A DNA stretch of 64,000 nt from contig OX235270.1 of NCBI GenBank assembly GCA_944472135.2, positions 131,917,632 through 131,981,631 of the forward strand. The letters run 5' to 3'. Below the pieces are notes generated by a model that worked only from the letters and a program-made list of their open reading frames with translations, did not search any database and was not told the DNA's origin. The translations under genes were made by a program, and so were the position numbers. This DNA comes from Trichobilharzia regenti. Lineage: Eukaryota > Platyhelminthes > Trematoda > Strigeidida > Schistosomatidae. Below, piece after piece: positions 20,715 through 32,816 of this stretch. Each line of letters starts with the position of its first letter. Within the stretch, counting starts at the first letter, position 1.

Positions 20715-21305
20715 CCTTTGCAGTCGAGTAGGTAGACGTCTTGCTATTACTTCTAGTATAAAACTCGAGTTGAGGTCACTCACGCGATTCATCGAAATCA
20801 TTCCATTCTTGTAAATTAGCAAATTATCCGAAAACTCAGTGAGTGCCTGGGAGTCATCCTGTAATTGACTACCATTACCCTTAACAGCCTCGAATAATTT
20901 CCCTACAATCATCGAAGGTATTCCAAACCTTTAACGTAACATGCTCATAGCCTCATCGTAGCCCTCTTTTGGCTTCATAAACTTACAACACTGTATAGCT
21001 CCTGCAGCACCTCCAGTGCAATATCTCATCAAATACATTAACTTCAATTCATCATTTAATAAAAAACTACTCAATATGATCTCAAACTCCTTTACAAACT
21101 GTAAATAATCGGCCGGGTTTCCATCAAAACACCGTGGTTCAAACTTAGGGAGTTTGATGTTCCTATTATCCCTGAACGGCGAAACAGTAACATCAACCAT
21201 GTCATGCTTAACATCAGACACATCGTTACAATGAACAGACAAGTCACCATGACTTACTTTCCTGTTTGTAACCAAGACACTCTGTCCCTTCTTTAACCCA
21301 GGCAT
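20715..21305 (-). pseudogene. Gag N-terminal part of unit B
   Basis: On the minus strand the frame opens at 21305 with MPGLKKGQSV, runs to the shared TAA at 20931-20933, and resumes to the insertion border. It rejoins the gag fragment at 16664-16754 if unit C and its target duplication are discounted. Confidence 0.9.
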
Positions 21306-21449
21306 TGTTGAACTTGACCCAATTCCGAAGAAGTTCCAGATATTGCTTGTTCAAAGAGGACTTGACCGGCACCAGGAAAAATGGACGGCGACTATCCAAA
21401 CTTTCACCAACTGTTTGAATCCGCCAGATCTGTTTCTATCGTCGGAAAC

Positions 21450-21806
21450 TGTCAATCACGTCTCATAAACCGTTAATGCCCAGCTCTCGCTACGCTCGGG
21501 CCCACGCTGTTCCTTTGAGTTTCAGAAACGCTTAGTAAAAACGGACGCAAAAACCAAAACACCGATCTGCTGCTTGTTATTTCTTTATTGTTACACCAAC
21601 ATATAAAAGGAATAAACGAACTAAGTTCTGTAAACAAATATTACATTAATAAATCATAAGATTACTTCTGACGATGTTTCACTCTTCTTTCTGAACAGAG
21701 ACCGATGAGACGATGACTGTCGTATTGATGCCTCCGCGAAAATTGGGGAAGTTGATTTTAAGCAAAAAACCAAGAATTGATCGTTCAATCTTGAACTCCA
21801 TTGACA
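21450..21806 (-). repeat. 5' LTR of unit B, right end of the tandem array
   Basis: 357 bp. It is followed by GGTCT, comparable with GGGCT on the left side of the array at 4953-4957. Confidence 0.9.
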
Positions 21807-23300
21807 GGTCTATTATTAACACAAGTGATTCTGGGAAGCATGGCATTTGAGGGAGAGTAAATGTAGGATTTGTTAAGAGTACATACATCAAAAGAATATG
21901 TAATATTGTTTATGTGCTTACCACCAGTGATTTCCTTAAATAGTTTCCACATATTGGAAGGATTTTTGCAGGACATGAATTTCTGGTTATATATTACATT
22001 CAACCTCTTCATTTCAGACTTAATTAAGAAGTTAGTTCTTTTTATACCAATTTTATCTTTGATTTTATATAGTTTTTCCTTTTCTCTACGAAGCTTTTTA
22101 AGTTGAGGCGAGGAGAAACGGTCAAATTTGATGAATAGTGTTTCTTTTGGACAACAGATTTCAAAACAGAATTTCAGATAGGATGTAATATTAGAGATAT
22201 TGTCATTAAGTTAATCAACATTAAACAAATCCCATCTTGTGTCACTGAGCATGTTTCTAAGATGATGTACGTTCTCATTTGAGTAGCATCTGTGAACAAC
22301 TTTCTTAGACAAGTTTGAGAGGGCTTTACTGTGTAAATTTCCGTAAATTTTGGGTAAGACTCGTACAATACAATGATCAGAATTGAAGAGCGGGGCTCTT
22401 TTACGAGCTTCGTATATTCCAGAATCATTTACAAATACTAAATCAAGTGAAGTATTTTGTCGAGTTGGGAAATTAACAACATTTGCATGGCCCAGCAATG
22501 TAATAAAACTGCAGTCGCTGGAGTTGAAGTCGCCGGTCACTATAGATAAGGAGTTACCAAACGAAGCAGCAGCAAAAATAGTGGATTCATCAGCGAAGAT
22601 AGATAGTTCTGAGGGACTGCAACAAGGTGTGATATAGATATTTGTGACAAAAATGGAGCTGTATTTGGGTAAGTGTTTAGGTCAACATTTTACAGTTATA
22701 CAGTCAATATTGCCATTTGAGAATTTGAAGCAGACGTTGTTGGCAGTAGACCACTGAGAATTAATAAAAGTGGCAACACCACCACCTCTCTTCTTCTTCG
22801 AGCTGCATCGGTCTTGTCTGTAGATTGTGAACCCACTTAAGGAGACTAAATTGTCGTCATATGAATCATGGAGCCAAGTCTCTTGAAGAGTGATTACACC
22901 AGTATTACAATATATATTTGAGTATAATAGAGAATGCAAGTAGTTAATCTTGTTCGATAATGACCTGCAATTTGTGCTCATAATCACAGGAACAGTCATC
23001 TGATGCATTGGAGTACACTTTAATGATCTCTGCCAACCTCCATGATACTTTTTCTTAACGTTATTATATACTCGTAAATTAACGGGTTGAAGACATTTTA
23101 AATAATCGCGAGAGTAAGTAATGCGACTTGGATACATAATTGAATGATTAAAACAAAATAAATCCGAGGAAATAGATGCAATATGAAGGATGGAAATTTT
23201 GGTAGCCCAAGATTTAAGCAGGCCGCCAGGTACACTTCGGTAATAATGATAATAATAGGTGTAGTCAGAGTTGTCGGAAGAGTAAGACGGGAGAGAATGT
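21807..23300 (-). pseudogene. Jockey/CR1-like element, endonuclease half (5' half of split element)
   Basis: Minus-strand landmarks in one frame: TNCRSLSNKI near 22965, LQETWLHDS near 22870, GGGVATF near 22780, GDFNSSD near 22525, LDLVFVND near 22445 and SDHCIV near 22375. In-frame stops occur at 22679-22681 and just after 22211. A linker with MWKLFKEITGG leads to the junction at 21811, beyond which the RT half lies at 3401-4957. The left and right halves agree in frame. The 5' limit is uncertain; the sequence after ~23300 belongs to the next element. Confidence 0.85.
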
Positions 23301-23369
23301 AAAGAAGTAAAACGACGAGTTCAGTTGCCTACTCCTGAATGTTGTGTGGGATTTTAAGGGGATAGGCCA

Positions 23370-26300
23370 TTTAGACGCAGTCCCTGTGTCGCTGCATGAT
23401 TGTCCAGCCTTCGCTTAAAGGCGTCCACGCACAGTGCCACAGCTACAACTGCTGGTAAGGAATTCCAGGGATGGCAAACCCGCAGTGAAAAGAAGTTGGA
23501 GCGTACCTAGGTCCCTGCTCTCTGGTGAGCTATCCTCCTGGAATTTCCACAAGGTAGCCTATACCTACTCAATGGCAGGACAACTTTGTTTGGGCGACTC
23601 TGGTCATTTGTTACTTTGTAGGCAGTAATAAAATGCCCTTTAAGACGACGTCAGCCAAGTGTGAATAGGCCTAATTTGTTTAGCCTTTCATCATATGGTT
23701 TGTTTCGGAGACCAACCACTCCTTTTGTTGACCGTCGTTGGAATCTTTCGAAGAAGTTGGCGTCTCTTCCAAGCAGTGGGGTTCAATAATATTATGCATT
23801 TCAAGGTGTGGTCTGGCGTGTGTTTTGTACAACCTTAGAAAGAGCTCAGGGGTGAGTGCACCTAGCTATCTATGTGTAAAGTGTATGACTGCATATGTCC
23901 TCGCTACATCCTCGTGTAATTGACGCCTGTGTCCATTTTTTCCGTGAGAACTAGACCTAAGTCGCGTTCCGACGTTGTGCAGGACAAACTTTCATTGTGA
24001 AGAGTGTAACTTGCATTCTGCAGTCTACAGGTGCGTAACTTCACTATTTTGCACTTTTCAGGTTGAAAGTCATGCCACTGGCCACCGCACAGTCTTCCAG
24101 AAGGCTTAGATCTTCCTGCAGCCTATCTGAGTCCTCCGGACACTTTATCGCCCTCCATATTTTTACGTCGTCAGCGTATAGGAGAGTCGGGCAGTTTAGA
24201 CGGCGTGGTAGATCATTGATAAAAATCAAAAACATCAATGGTCCTAGGATAGAACCCTGCGACACCCCTGATGACGAGCCGTGCGAAGATGATCGGACTC
24301 GATTGGCCCTAGTGCGAAATTGCCTGTCGGCTAGGTAGCACTTTAACCATGATAGAAGTGGCTCACCTATACCTGCCTGGCTTACTTTGTGCAGGAGAAG
24401 GTCATGGCGAACAGTGTCAAATGCCTTCTCAAAGCCTAGGAAGACCACGTGGACTGGAACATTCATATCCCAGCATGATGTTCAATCGTGCCAAGCTGAT
24501 AGCAGGTTAGTAACGCAGGATCTGTCTTTCCTGAAACTGTGTTGGGCTTGATGGAGTATATTAGACCTTTCGAAATATTCCCTGACGTGGTTGTCAATAA
24601 TAATTTCCAGCACTTTTGATACCATTGGGAGTAGAGCTACTGATATATAACCAGTGGCATTTTGCCCATCCCCACCCTTGAAGATTGGAGAAAGGATGGC
24701 TCTCTTTCACCCCCTTGGCAGTGTCCCCGAATCCATTGAGTGTTGGAAGAAATCGCATAAGGGCCTACAGAGAGCTTCGGCTCACTATTTCAGAACAGAT
24801 GGCCTGACGTCGTCACAACCTAGAGACTACCCAGATGTGAGTCACTCTGGCTTCTTTAGTACTGCAGGATTTATTTGGGGAATAGCCACTAGGTCTTCCT
24901 CCTGTGAAATACTAGTGCCACCATTTTGGTCCGTAACGGTAATACCCACATTGCTGTTTAGCTGTTTGGCGAAGGCTATATTGAAGTTTTCAGCCATCTC
25001 TAGACTAGCGAGATATTGGCAGTTTGTGCCTACTAAGGAGAATGCCTCCTGGTTGGTTGTTTTTATTTCCGACATGAATCGGTATAAGTTTTTGGGGTTT
25101 ACAAGGAGTTTTCTAGCAAGGTTAGCCTAGAATGACCTCCTGTCCCTCCTGACTCTTGCATTGCACCGGTTCCTAAGTTCCAGGTATTCGTCGTAGTCGA
25201 TCTTACTCTTGGATACGCGCCACGTAAACCAAGCCTTCCGCTTTGCTTGCAGAGAACGTTGCGTGCCTCTCTTCAATCATGATGATTTTCTTTTGGGCTG
25301 TGTTGTGACTAAAGGGACGGTATCCGAGATTAGAGTATGATTAACCTTTTTTACCACCTCCCAGTGTTCATCCACAGGTAGCTCATCCCATGCTAAGGGC
25401 CAGTCTGCGTTGGACAAGAGCCTCCGCATTTCAGCATGGTCGGCCTTGCTGCAACACAGACAGGGTCGCGTAACGTCCCACTGAAAATGCTCACGGAGAA
25501 CGAGATCAAAACCTATGACTGCATGATCACTTGTCAAGGAACTTAAACCTAAGTTGCTGTTGCTACGATGAAGCTCTGAACCGATAAATACTATGTACTT
25601 TCTTCGACTTTGACTCCAAAACACCAGTATTGTAAGAAGGAAGTTATAATGTTTGACAATTAAAGTGGAAAACAGTACAAGTCTATAAACAAATGTTTTA
25701 CACAAAATTATTATGTACTTTAATTCGTTTTCGTTCGTCTTCGTCGAACTTGTACACGATCGAACCATTTGCGCCTTTGAGTTGCCAACCAATGACTACC
25801 AGTTCCAAAAACAAACGTACAATGTTCACTTCCATTGGCATCACTACTTCTTAGAGGAGTCATGATCTGAACCTTTTCGATGAGTAGTTGGTCACTAGTT
25901 AGAAGGTAATCTTGTTTTGATGACTTTTCACTAGGGCCCCACCTAGAGTCGTTTCCCAAAATTCTCAGTCAGTCCCGTATTTCGAACAGTTTGCAGTAGA
26001 TTTCGGCCAAATTTTCCCTTAGCATACAGCGAGCCAAGGTTCAGTGTTGGGGCATTGAAATCTCCAGCTATGGTGATTAGGTCATAGCCCAAGTCTCATA
26101 GCCCTGTGATAGTGCTGAGCAGTAGCTGATTGGGCTCTGCTCCACAGGTGAAAGTTCGGTAGATGCAACCCAGTGAATGCTTGGCGTGGCCCACGGTGAA
26201 ATAACACCATGTGAAGTCTGGGAGTTCAATAAGTGGTGGGTCCGTTGCGCAGACACATTTAAGCTGTCGAAGTATGTAGCAACTCCCCCTCCTTCCTTAT

Positions 26301-26457
26301 TATCCCTCTTTCTGCTGACAAGAACCATATCATCTATACCGATTTCCTTGTCGGCGATAGTGGCGGTTAGCCAGGTTTCATTGAGAATGATCATTTCGAG
26401 TTGTAGGTGTGCTTGGAGAATTCGGAGTTCGCCTACTTTTCCTCTCAGCCCCCTCAT
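23370..26457 (-). pseudogene. CR1-like ORF2 (endonuclease-RT), degenerate
   Basis: Endonuclease: ILNETWLT near 26380, KEGGGVATYF near 26290 and SDHAVIGFDL near 25530. Around 25560-25790 an AT-rich stretch appears to have replaced or inserted into the endonuclease. [17 protein letters not shown] near 24420, [11 protein letters not shown] near 24260 and an intact YADD near 24175. The C terminus ends near 23370. Only short open segments remain, so no functional product is expected. Confidence 0.8.
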
Positions 26458-26689
26458 ATTGCTATTTGGCGGGTGACACTGAGTCTAACAACCTCAGCGT
26501 AATGTGGGGTAGTTGACGTGAAGCTGCCTGTCGGTAGGGGACTTAATGTCGGGACTAGTTGTCCGATTCCGATGGAACCGGCCCGTTGTAGTTTTTCCGA
26601 TGGATTTAGGCAGGGCACTTGGGTGACACAGACTGTTATTCCCAGAACTGCATCACTTTAGTGTCACTGAGGCTTGGGGACGTATTAAA

Positions 26690-27345
26690 GCCTCAGCTCG
26701 CTGAAAGAAACAACCTCCTTTACCTACCTGGGAAGCATCGTTTCAACTACAGGAGGAACTGACGAGGATATCGAAGCAAGAATCGAAAAAGCAATACAAG
26801 CTTTCATTACCCTCAAGTCTGTGTGGAGGTCAACAGCACTACTCAGCATGAAAAATGAGACCCGGATTTTTAACTCCAATGTGAAGTCAGTGCTACTATA
26901 CGGATCAAAGACTTGGCCAGTGCGTCATAAAGAGCATCTCGAACAAACTTCAGACCTTCATTAACAGTTGTCTTCGCTCAACACTCAAGATCAGATGGCC
27001 AGAGAATATCAGCGACAGGGAGGGATCTTTGGGAGCGAACTAACCAGGAACCGATTGTGAAACAAATAGGCAGGAAGAAATGGAGATGGATTGCCCATAC
27101 TTTGAGGAAACCATCAAGTGACATCACTAGACAAACCATTGCTCGAGTGGAACCCAAAAGGGAAGCGGTGAGTTGGTCGTCAGTGCAAGGGTGACTTGGA
27201 GGAATTCATATGAAGAAGAAATGAAAGCATGTGGGCAGACTTGGAGCGGAGTGAAAAAGTTGGAGGAAAACCGAAGGCAATGGAGACGCTGGGCTGAAGC
27301 CCTTTGTTCCTCTAGGAATTAAAGGATATAATAATAATTACTGCT
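26690..27345 (+). pseudogene. 5'-truncated RTE (SR2-like) fragment inside the CR1-like element
   Basis: The + strand encodes pieces typical of the RTE RT C terminus: FTYLGSIVSTTGGTDEDIE near 26720, SNVKSVLLYGSKTWP near 26880, and in another frame LWERTNQEPIVKQI and KWRWIAHTLRK near 27030-27110. It ends with a short ATAATAAT tail at about 27330-27340. Several frameshifts are present. SR2-like is my reading from the motif pattern. Confidence 0.75.
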
Positions 27346-27349
27346 GCCT

Positions 27350-28834
27350 CATGGTTCGGGGTCTGCTTTCGCAGCGTCGGATGTGTCCTCCCATTTCCCC
27401 CTTGGCCTCATACCACCGTTGAAGTGATATGGCCAACTGCTCCGGGGAGTTGAGTGTGACAGTTGGCAGGTTTGGAGAGCTAATCAATGTGAGATGAGCG
27501 GAGCGAGGTAGTTGGGAAATGGAGATGCCTCCAGAGGCGCCAAGGTCCATCTAAGATGACAGCCATCTCCATTGCTGTACGTCATGCATATGTTTTTCAC
27601 AAGCAGTGCCTTTTTCCAGCTCCGGAACACCGTGTGCCACCAGAGAGGTAGAAGGCGTCAGTTCCCATGACTCCCTCGCCATTTGTCTGGTCGCCCATCG
27701 TCTGCCTTGTCTCACCCTTATGTTTGAACTTCTGTCCATGACTAGTACCTGAGCCATTATTAGTACTCTTTCGGCCACTTCGGCAGAGTTCACTGTAACC
27801 CTTAATGGGAGTGGCATACCCTGAGGCGTTTGAACACGCCTTTACGGCCTGCACCATTTCACTGAACTAATGTTCAGACCTAATTTATTGCACAGGTTGG
27901 ACCACTACTCCTGGTCAAACAGGGCCCATTGTTCAAGCAAGCTATCCTTGCTCACAGGCACATTAAAGAGGATAAGAGAATCAGACCGACTAACCTCAGA
28001 CTTAGGTTCGGACTTTAGCTTCTTGTATTCCTTTGCAGCGTCAGCAACTTTAGGCCTCATCAGGTTTTGACCAGCCTATGGTGTGTTGCCAAGCTTGCTA
28101 GTGGATGCAGGTGGTGCTTTTGTAATTCTATCGTTCCCTGATATTGTCAGTGCAACCTTGGGAATCCTTACGTTGTGAAAATTGGAATTTCCAGTCAGTA
28201 GGACTGGAGTGTCCTTTTTACTGTCAGTACCGAGTTTTGGCAGTGTGTTGTTAGCAGGTGAGGAGCTGTATGAGACTGTGTTAGGACACAAGAGTGGAGT
28301 GTTATTTCTGCTATCCGCAGACACGCTGTGTGGGACTATGCCAGGGTGACAAAGTGGACAGATGTACCAAGACCACGCGCATAGGTTATTTCTCATAAAC
28401 TCGTAGTATGATTTTGGCACCCCTTTATCAAAACGGCAGTGCACCCATCGTCCGCAAAAATTGCATTCAAACGCTGAATCAGTTTTAGAAACGATGACAC
28501 TACACGCCTGACATTCGTCTTCCTTCCTTGATGATGCCTTCGGGGTTTTATGGCATCTTGAACGTTTTCTTTTAGTTTTGTTGTGTTTCACACAATGGTT
28601 TTCAGTTGATGGAGGTGTAGTGTCCTGTCCTTCTGGCATAGCCTCTGCCGTTTTAGTACTAGACTGTGGCAATGCAGGCGTAGTATCAGGACACACGAGA
28701 CCTACACGAGACTTTAGGATCGGTATGCGGGAAGGGGTTGGTGTCCCTGGGTTTTTGCCTTCTCTGGCTGAAACCTTTGTGACTACATAGTATGATGTTT
28801 TAGTGCTTTTTCTAACGCTACTATCTACAGCCAT
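27350..28834 (-). pseudogene. CR1-like ORF1 with PHD-type zinc finger
   Basis: Minus strand from ATG at 28834. Residues ~105-165 contain ECQACSVIV, ECNFCGRWVHC and ICPLCHPG, a Cys4-His-Cys3-like PHD layout. The leader has a basic KRKRSRCHK patch. The first frame stops at 28076; further downstream (27857-27338) recognisable ORF1 text continues in other frames (PLRVTVNSAEVAERV, then SNIRVRQGRR), so ORF1 is broken. PHD fingers are known in ORF1 of several CR1-group elements. The protein would be the element's nucleic-acid or chromatin binding partner. Confidence 0.75.
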
Positions 28835-29438
28835 ATTAACAATCCATTTGATTTATGCTATTTACGAAGAAGAGTGCAACGGTACCTACCCACAAGAACA
28901 AGAATAAGACTGAAAGAGTACAAGAAAAGGAAAATAAAAGGTTTTCAATTTTACCTAGTACTTTCTCGATGATCGGCTTCACAGCAATCACGAGGTGGAC
29001 CAACAGGTCTTGTTTATCTTAACGAGTGAGGAAGATGCTGCTACAGAGGTGGCACCTGAAGCTTTGGCAGTAGTTCGAGACGACTGGACATACCACTCAG
29101 AGATTCAATATGTAAGTAGTGGTTGAATTTGATTCACATGCTACGGAGATCAGGATTCACAAGCGGATAATTCACAAAATAGGTGTTTTCCGGTTAGAGA
29201 GGAAAAAGCACGTCGTATACAAGGAGCGCATGTTTAATCTTACAACTGTCATTCCGTTTGAGCTGGATCCGTTCTTCTACACATATATTATACAAGAACC
29301 TCGAAATGACAAATAGGGTTTTGTACAACATATGGTAGAAAAGGCACTAGATGGGGAAGATAATTCTGTAGCGGCAGGTAATTCCCCTGAATTATTGGTC
29401 ACGGAATTCATCACTGAACATCAGGTGCTGACACTTAC
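28835..29438. other. Unassigned; 5' UTR of CR1-like element and flank
   Basis: Includes the probable 5' leader of the minus-strand CR1-like element and about 450 bases of unrecognised DNA with short open frames (29119-29316). No domain, repeat or RNA gene seen. Confidence 0.4.
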
Positions 29439-29781
29439 TGTCAACGTCCATGTCTAAATATACTGGAATTCACATTGTCCATGGAGGAATTTCAAAAGTT
29501 ATCCGTAAAAACAAACACGAAAAACCAGAACGCAAATTGGTAATTCAAGAACTGTTTATTCTTCCACCAATACAGAGCCAAATATTAAGATATTGAACGC
29601 AAAATAAAAGATTAAATGTTATAGCAATATATCAGGATAATACTTCTGATAGTTTTCTATCATCCAACAAACAGCGAACGATGAGACGATGACTGCCGGA
29701 ATAATGACTCCCGCGAAACATATGGAGTTGGTTTGAGCAAACAACCATGAATTGATCGTTCAATCTTCAACTACATTGACA
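29439..29781 (-). repeat. 3' LTR of unit F (diverged)
   Basis: 343 bp, TGTCA...TGACA. It shows the variant GACTCCCGCGAAACATATGG instead of the GCCTCC variant of other LTRs and shares this with 35380-35639 and the + strand LTR at 32817. Confidence 0.75.
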
Positions 29782-30600
29782 CTCCCCGGCAAATTACGGA
29801 TCCATCCCCTTTTTTCCATCACGACCAATACATGTTGACTTGGATGCCATTGCGAGAACCTGGGTCACACGGACAGAGCTGAAATGGAAAACAAACAGAA
29901 AAGCCAACACACCACAAGCATACCCACAGCACAATCTCACACGTCGCTGAAGACCCACAACTTCCAGTTAATGGCATCTTCTTGAGATCTTGTAACACAA
30001 CCGCCACATGCTAGAATGACTCTTGCAGAATGCAACGTGACCATAGCACCACCTCGTGATACTCTACGCACATCCTCTTATCTACTCACTACCAATTACC
30101 ACTGCAATCGCTTGTCACTCATTCTGCCTCAGTTCTAGTAACGGTGACGTATGCGAGCCTCAGTCGTACACACTCTTTCTCCCCACCGTGTGGGACCGCA
30201 GCTAGCAATTATCTCCGTATGCATTTCACTCTCAGCAATAGCCTAGCCTCCCCGGCGTATACGACCCATCTGCTGTCTCTAACATCAACCAATTCATTCA
30301 CGGATATGGAAGACTCGAAACAACTTCAGAAGTAATCACGACGAAAATTTTAACAAAATTATATAATAAAAACAAGGTACGAAAACAACGAGTAAACACA
30401 ATTAATCCAAAAACACCAGTTGATATGACACACCACACATAGATACAAACAGTACACACACACTCGCAGATCGTGTCTCGATGTAATTCCTTTGAAGAAT
30501 CGCAGGACTTACAGCAGTACGCCTGCAACCCTTCTCAGGTTGACGATTTAAGTTGTGGAATGTCCGGACACAAACAATAGTAACCAACAATTACAATAAT
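29782..30600 (-). other. 3' non-coding region of unit F
   Basis: Contains the Cys/Trp-rich small ORF (29819-30007) and one hairpin unit (about 30490-30545) before the Penelope-like insertion. Closely matches 47516-48310 of unit E. Confidence 0.75.
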
Positions 30601-32617
30601 TAGATTTCACGAATTCATCAAATTTCGGTAGAACTCGTCAGCTGAATACTCTACATACACGGATATATATACTTTTGAAATTACATTGGGAGATATAAGA
30701 CTGATAAGTAAACAAACTACATTGAATTAATCATGCAGAAAGACACATGCGAATGTTTTCCAGGTCATGTTCAAATAGATAAGGGGAGAGAGAGAGTATG
30801 AGAGATCAAAATTAAGATAAATTGCATTACGCTTCAATTACATCACTTAGATAAACAATTAGTCACTAGGGAATATAACGAGAATTGCAAACAGACTAAT
30901 ATCAATAGTAATAGTTATAATAACAGTTTTAATAGTGTTGAAGTGAGTTAAGATAATCTTACTGATAAAGCATAGTTTTAGATGAATCAAGAATAATAAT
31001 AATGGTAATAATAATAACAATAGTAGTAAGAAGAAGAGGTAGAATAATAACAAGTAGAGAATAAAACGTATTACCATGGTAGATTAAGAGTCACGACCAT
31101 CTCCTTTTGTATACAGAGAGCTGGTTTATAAATTCGAATTGCACAAGCCTCTGCAATTGCAAGCATCTTCTTGTTTCTTTGTTTGCTGACAATGGTAAAT
31201 GACTTGACTGCGTCGATATCATGTCCGTAATCTACAAGATGTTTTGTTATTGAGGATTTTGGCACTTTGAACTCAGCTGTTTTCAACCATTTTGGCAAAT
31301 GCTCCATCATGCGAGTAGACAATCGCCTTTCCGTACGACCTATGTATTTGCTGCCACAAACACACTCAAATTGATATATGCAGTTTGAAGTGTCGAGGAT
31401 TGGCGACTGGTCTTTCCCAGATTGTTGAAGCACTCGCTTGGTGGTGTTAAGGATAACAAGTTTTGCAGCATAATAAGTTCTCTTGATGGCTTTGTCGAGT
31501 CTTCGTTTCACTACTTCTTGTACGTCATCTCCTTTGAACGGCAAATTGATATAGACAGGTTTCTTTGGAACTGTTTGAATTGTTTTGCAGGGGGTAGTTT
31601 CTTTAGAGTATTTATTAATGAACTTCTCAGGATATCCATTCTTAGATAAAATATCCTTCAGAGATTTTATTTCCTGTTCAATAGTACTGTCAGAACAAAT
31701 TTTTCGTGCTCTATTGAACAGTGTTCTGACTAGGTTCTTTTTGTACTGGATTGGGACAAAGCTCTTGAAATGCATGTACTGTCCTGTCCATGAAGACTTT
31801 CTAAATATAGATCTTTCGATTGTGCCATCATTCATTTTGGCTAGAAAAACGTCTAGGAATTTCATAGTATCGTTTTCCTCGTGTTCTACTGTGAAATTGA
31901 GATTTGGATGGCATGAATTGAATTTTATCAACATGTCTTCCGCTTTTGATCTGCTTTCACAGACAATAAAAATGTCATCAACATATCTTAGGTATACATT
32001 TGTTTCTTGTAATGTTGCTGCAAAGCACCGGTTTCTAGGCGTGACAAGAATAAGTCGGCGAAAAGTGGTCCCAAAGGGCTTCCCATTGCGACACCATCAA
32101 CTTGATGAAACAGACGCCCGTTGAATTGGAATTGGACATTTTTAGTACATAAAAGTAGTAATTTCCTCAATTCCGATGTTGGAATGGGTATGTCTTCAGC
32201 TTCTTTACATATGAAGTCGATAGTCTCAACGACTGGCACATTTGTGAAAAGGGAGGTAACATCGAAAGAGACCAAATGCTTATCGGATACATTGAAATCT
32301 TTAATTTGATTGACAAATTGAAATGAATCAGAGACTATATGTGTTCCGAAACGTTTCAGCAATGGCTGCAACAGTTCACATAACCACTGATAGTCTGTGG
32401 TATGGTGAGTTTATCATAGAGAGTATGGGTCTTAACGGCGCTCCTGGTCTCTTTCGATGTTATCTCCCTTTTCACAAATGTGCCAGTCGTTGAGACTATC
32501 GACTTCATATGTAAAGAAGTTGAAGACATACCCATTCCAACATCGGAATTGAGGAAATTACTACTTTTATGTACTAAAAATGTCCAATTCCAATTCAACG
32601 GGCGTCTGTTCCATCAG
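30600..32617 (-). mobile_element. Penelope-like element (RT plus GIY-YIG endonuclease), 5' end inverted
   Basis: Inserted in the 3' region of unit F, whose sequence resumes at about 32617 (CAGGTTGATGATCC). A minus-strand 3' UTR (30600-31070) is followed by coding sequence to about 32445. The 5'-most ~170 bp (32446-32617) is an inverted copy of 32097-32270. The element is 5' truncated, lacking the N-terminal Penelope region. Confidence 0.85.
31071..32445 (-). pseudogene. Penelope-like RT/GIY-YIG protein, one frameshift
   Basis: Minus strand. RT: SFDVTSLFTNVPVVE near 32270, GVAMGSPLGPLFADLFL near 32085, RYVDDIF (catalytic YVDD) near 31985. A one-base frameshift lies near 32030, between the LFADLFL block and YVDD. 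A linker follows with FLDVFLAKM. The C-terminal endonuclease has YQFECVCGSKYIGRTERRL with the GIY-YIG pair, then MMEHLPKW and a downstream EACAIRIYKP block. Penelope-like elements use this endonuclease in place of an AP-type one for target-primed reverse transcription. Catalytic residues are kept, so decay is recent apart from truncation. Confidence 0.85.
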
Positions 32618-32816
32618 GTTGATGATCCAAGTGGAAGTCGTCCGGACACATACAAAATTAACCAACACATACATGAACGATGATACCAATTCAGTATATA
32701 CAACATGAACATATGTACAAAACGCGAAGCACGAATGACTGCGCTTCGATGTACTATCCTTGAAGAATTGTAGGACATACAGAAGTACACCTACAACACT
32801 TCCTTGGTTGACGCGC
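32618..32816 (-). other. Unit F 3' region resumed, two hairpin units in part
   Basis: Matches 9650-9860 of unit B. The hairpin unit near 32763-32812 is diverged and its loop carries GTATGT instead of GTAAGT on the minus strand. Confidence 0.65.

Larger units (their letters stand above)
4958..21806 (-). mobile_element. Tandem array of gag-only LTR retrotransposon (LTR-int-LTR-int-LTR) with nested insertions
   Basis: Three same-orientation LTRs lie at 4958-5315, 8362-8718 and 21450-21806, with internal units between them. Unit A (5316-8361) is uninterrupted. Unit B runs 8719-11130, then 16664-16754, then 20715-21449, because two later elements sit inside it. The outer LTRs share their terminal bases (TGTCAATCACGT), while the middle LTR begins TGTCAGTCTCGT like the LTRs of the element at 16755-20709. 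Flanks GGGCT and GGTCT fit a target duplication of the whole array. Three LTRs with two internal units point to recombination between elements or integration of a multimer. No pol (protease, RT, RNase H or integrase) is visible in either unit. Confidence 0.85.
23300..28834 (-). mobile_element. Old CR1-like element with PHD-finger ORF1
   Basis: Reading on the minus strand, ORF1 (28834 to ~27350) is followed by an endonuclease (from ~26457), an RT and a C-terminal tail with DAFKRRLDNH near 23420 that is typical of CR1-group RTs. An RTE fragment in the opposite orientation sits at ~26690-27345. Many stops and frameshifts show age. Its neighbour at 21807-23300 lies in the same orientation but belongs to a different family. 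Confidence 0.8.

Noticed and set aside
24266..24290. CTGATGA followed by a GAA-containing segment, resembling a hammerhead ribozyme core
   Set aside because: The required GAAA and flanking stems do not form, and it lies inside CR1 RT coding sequence.
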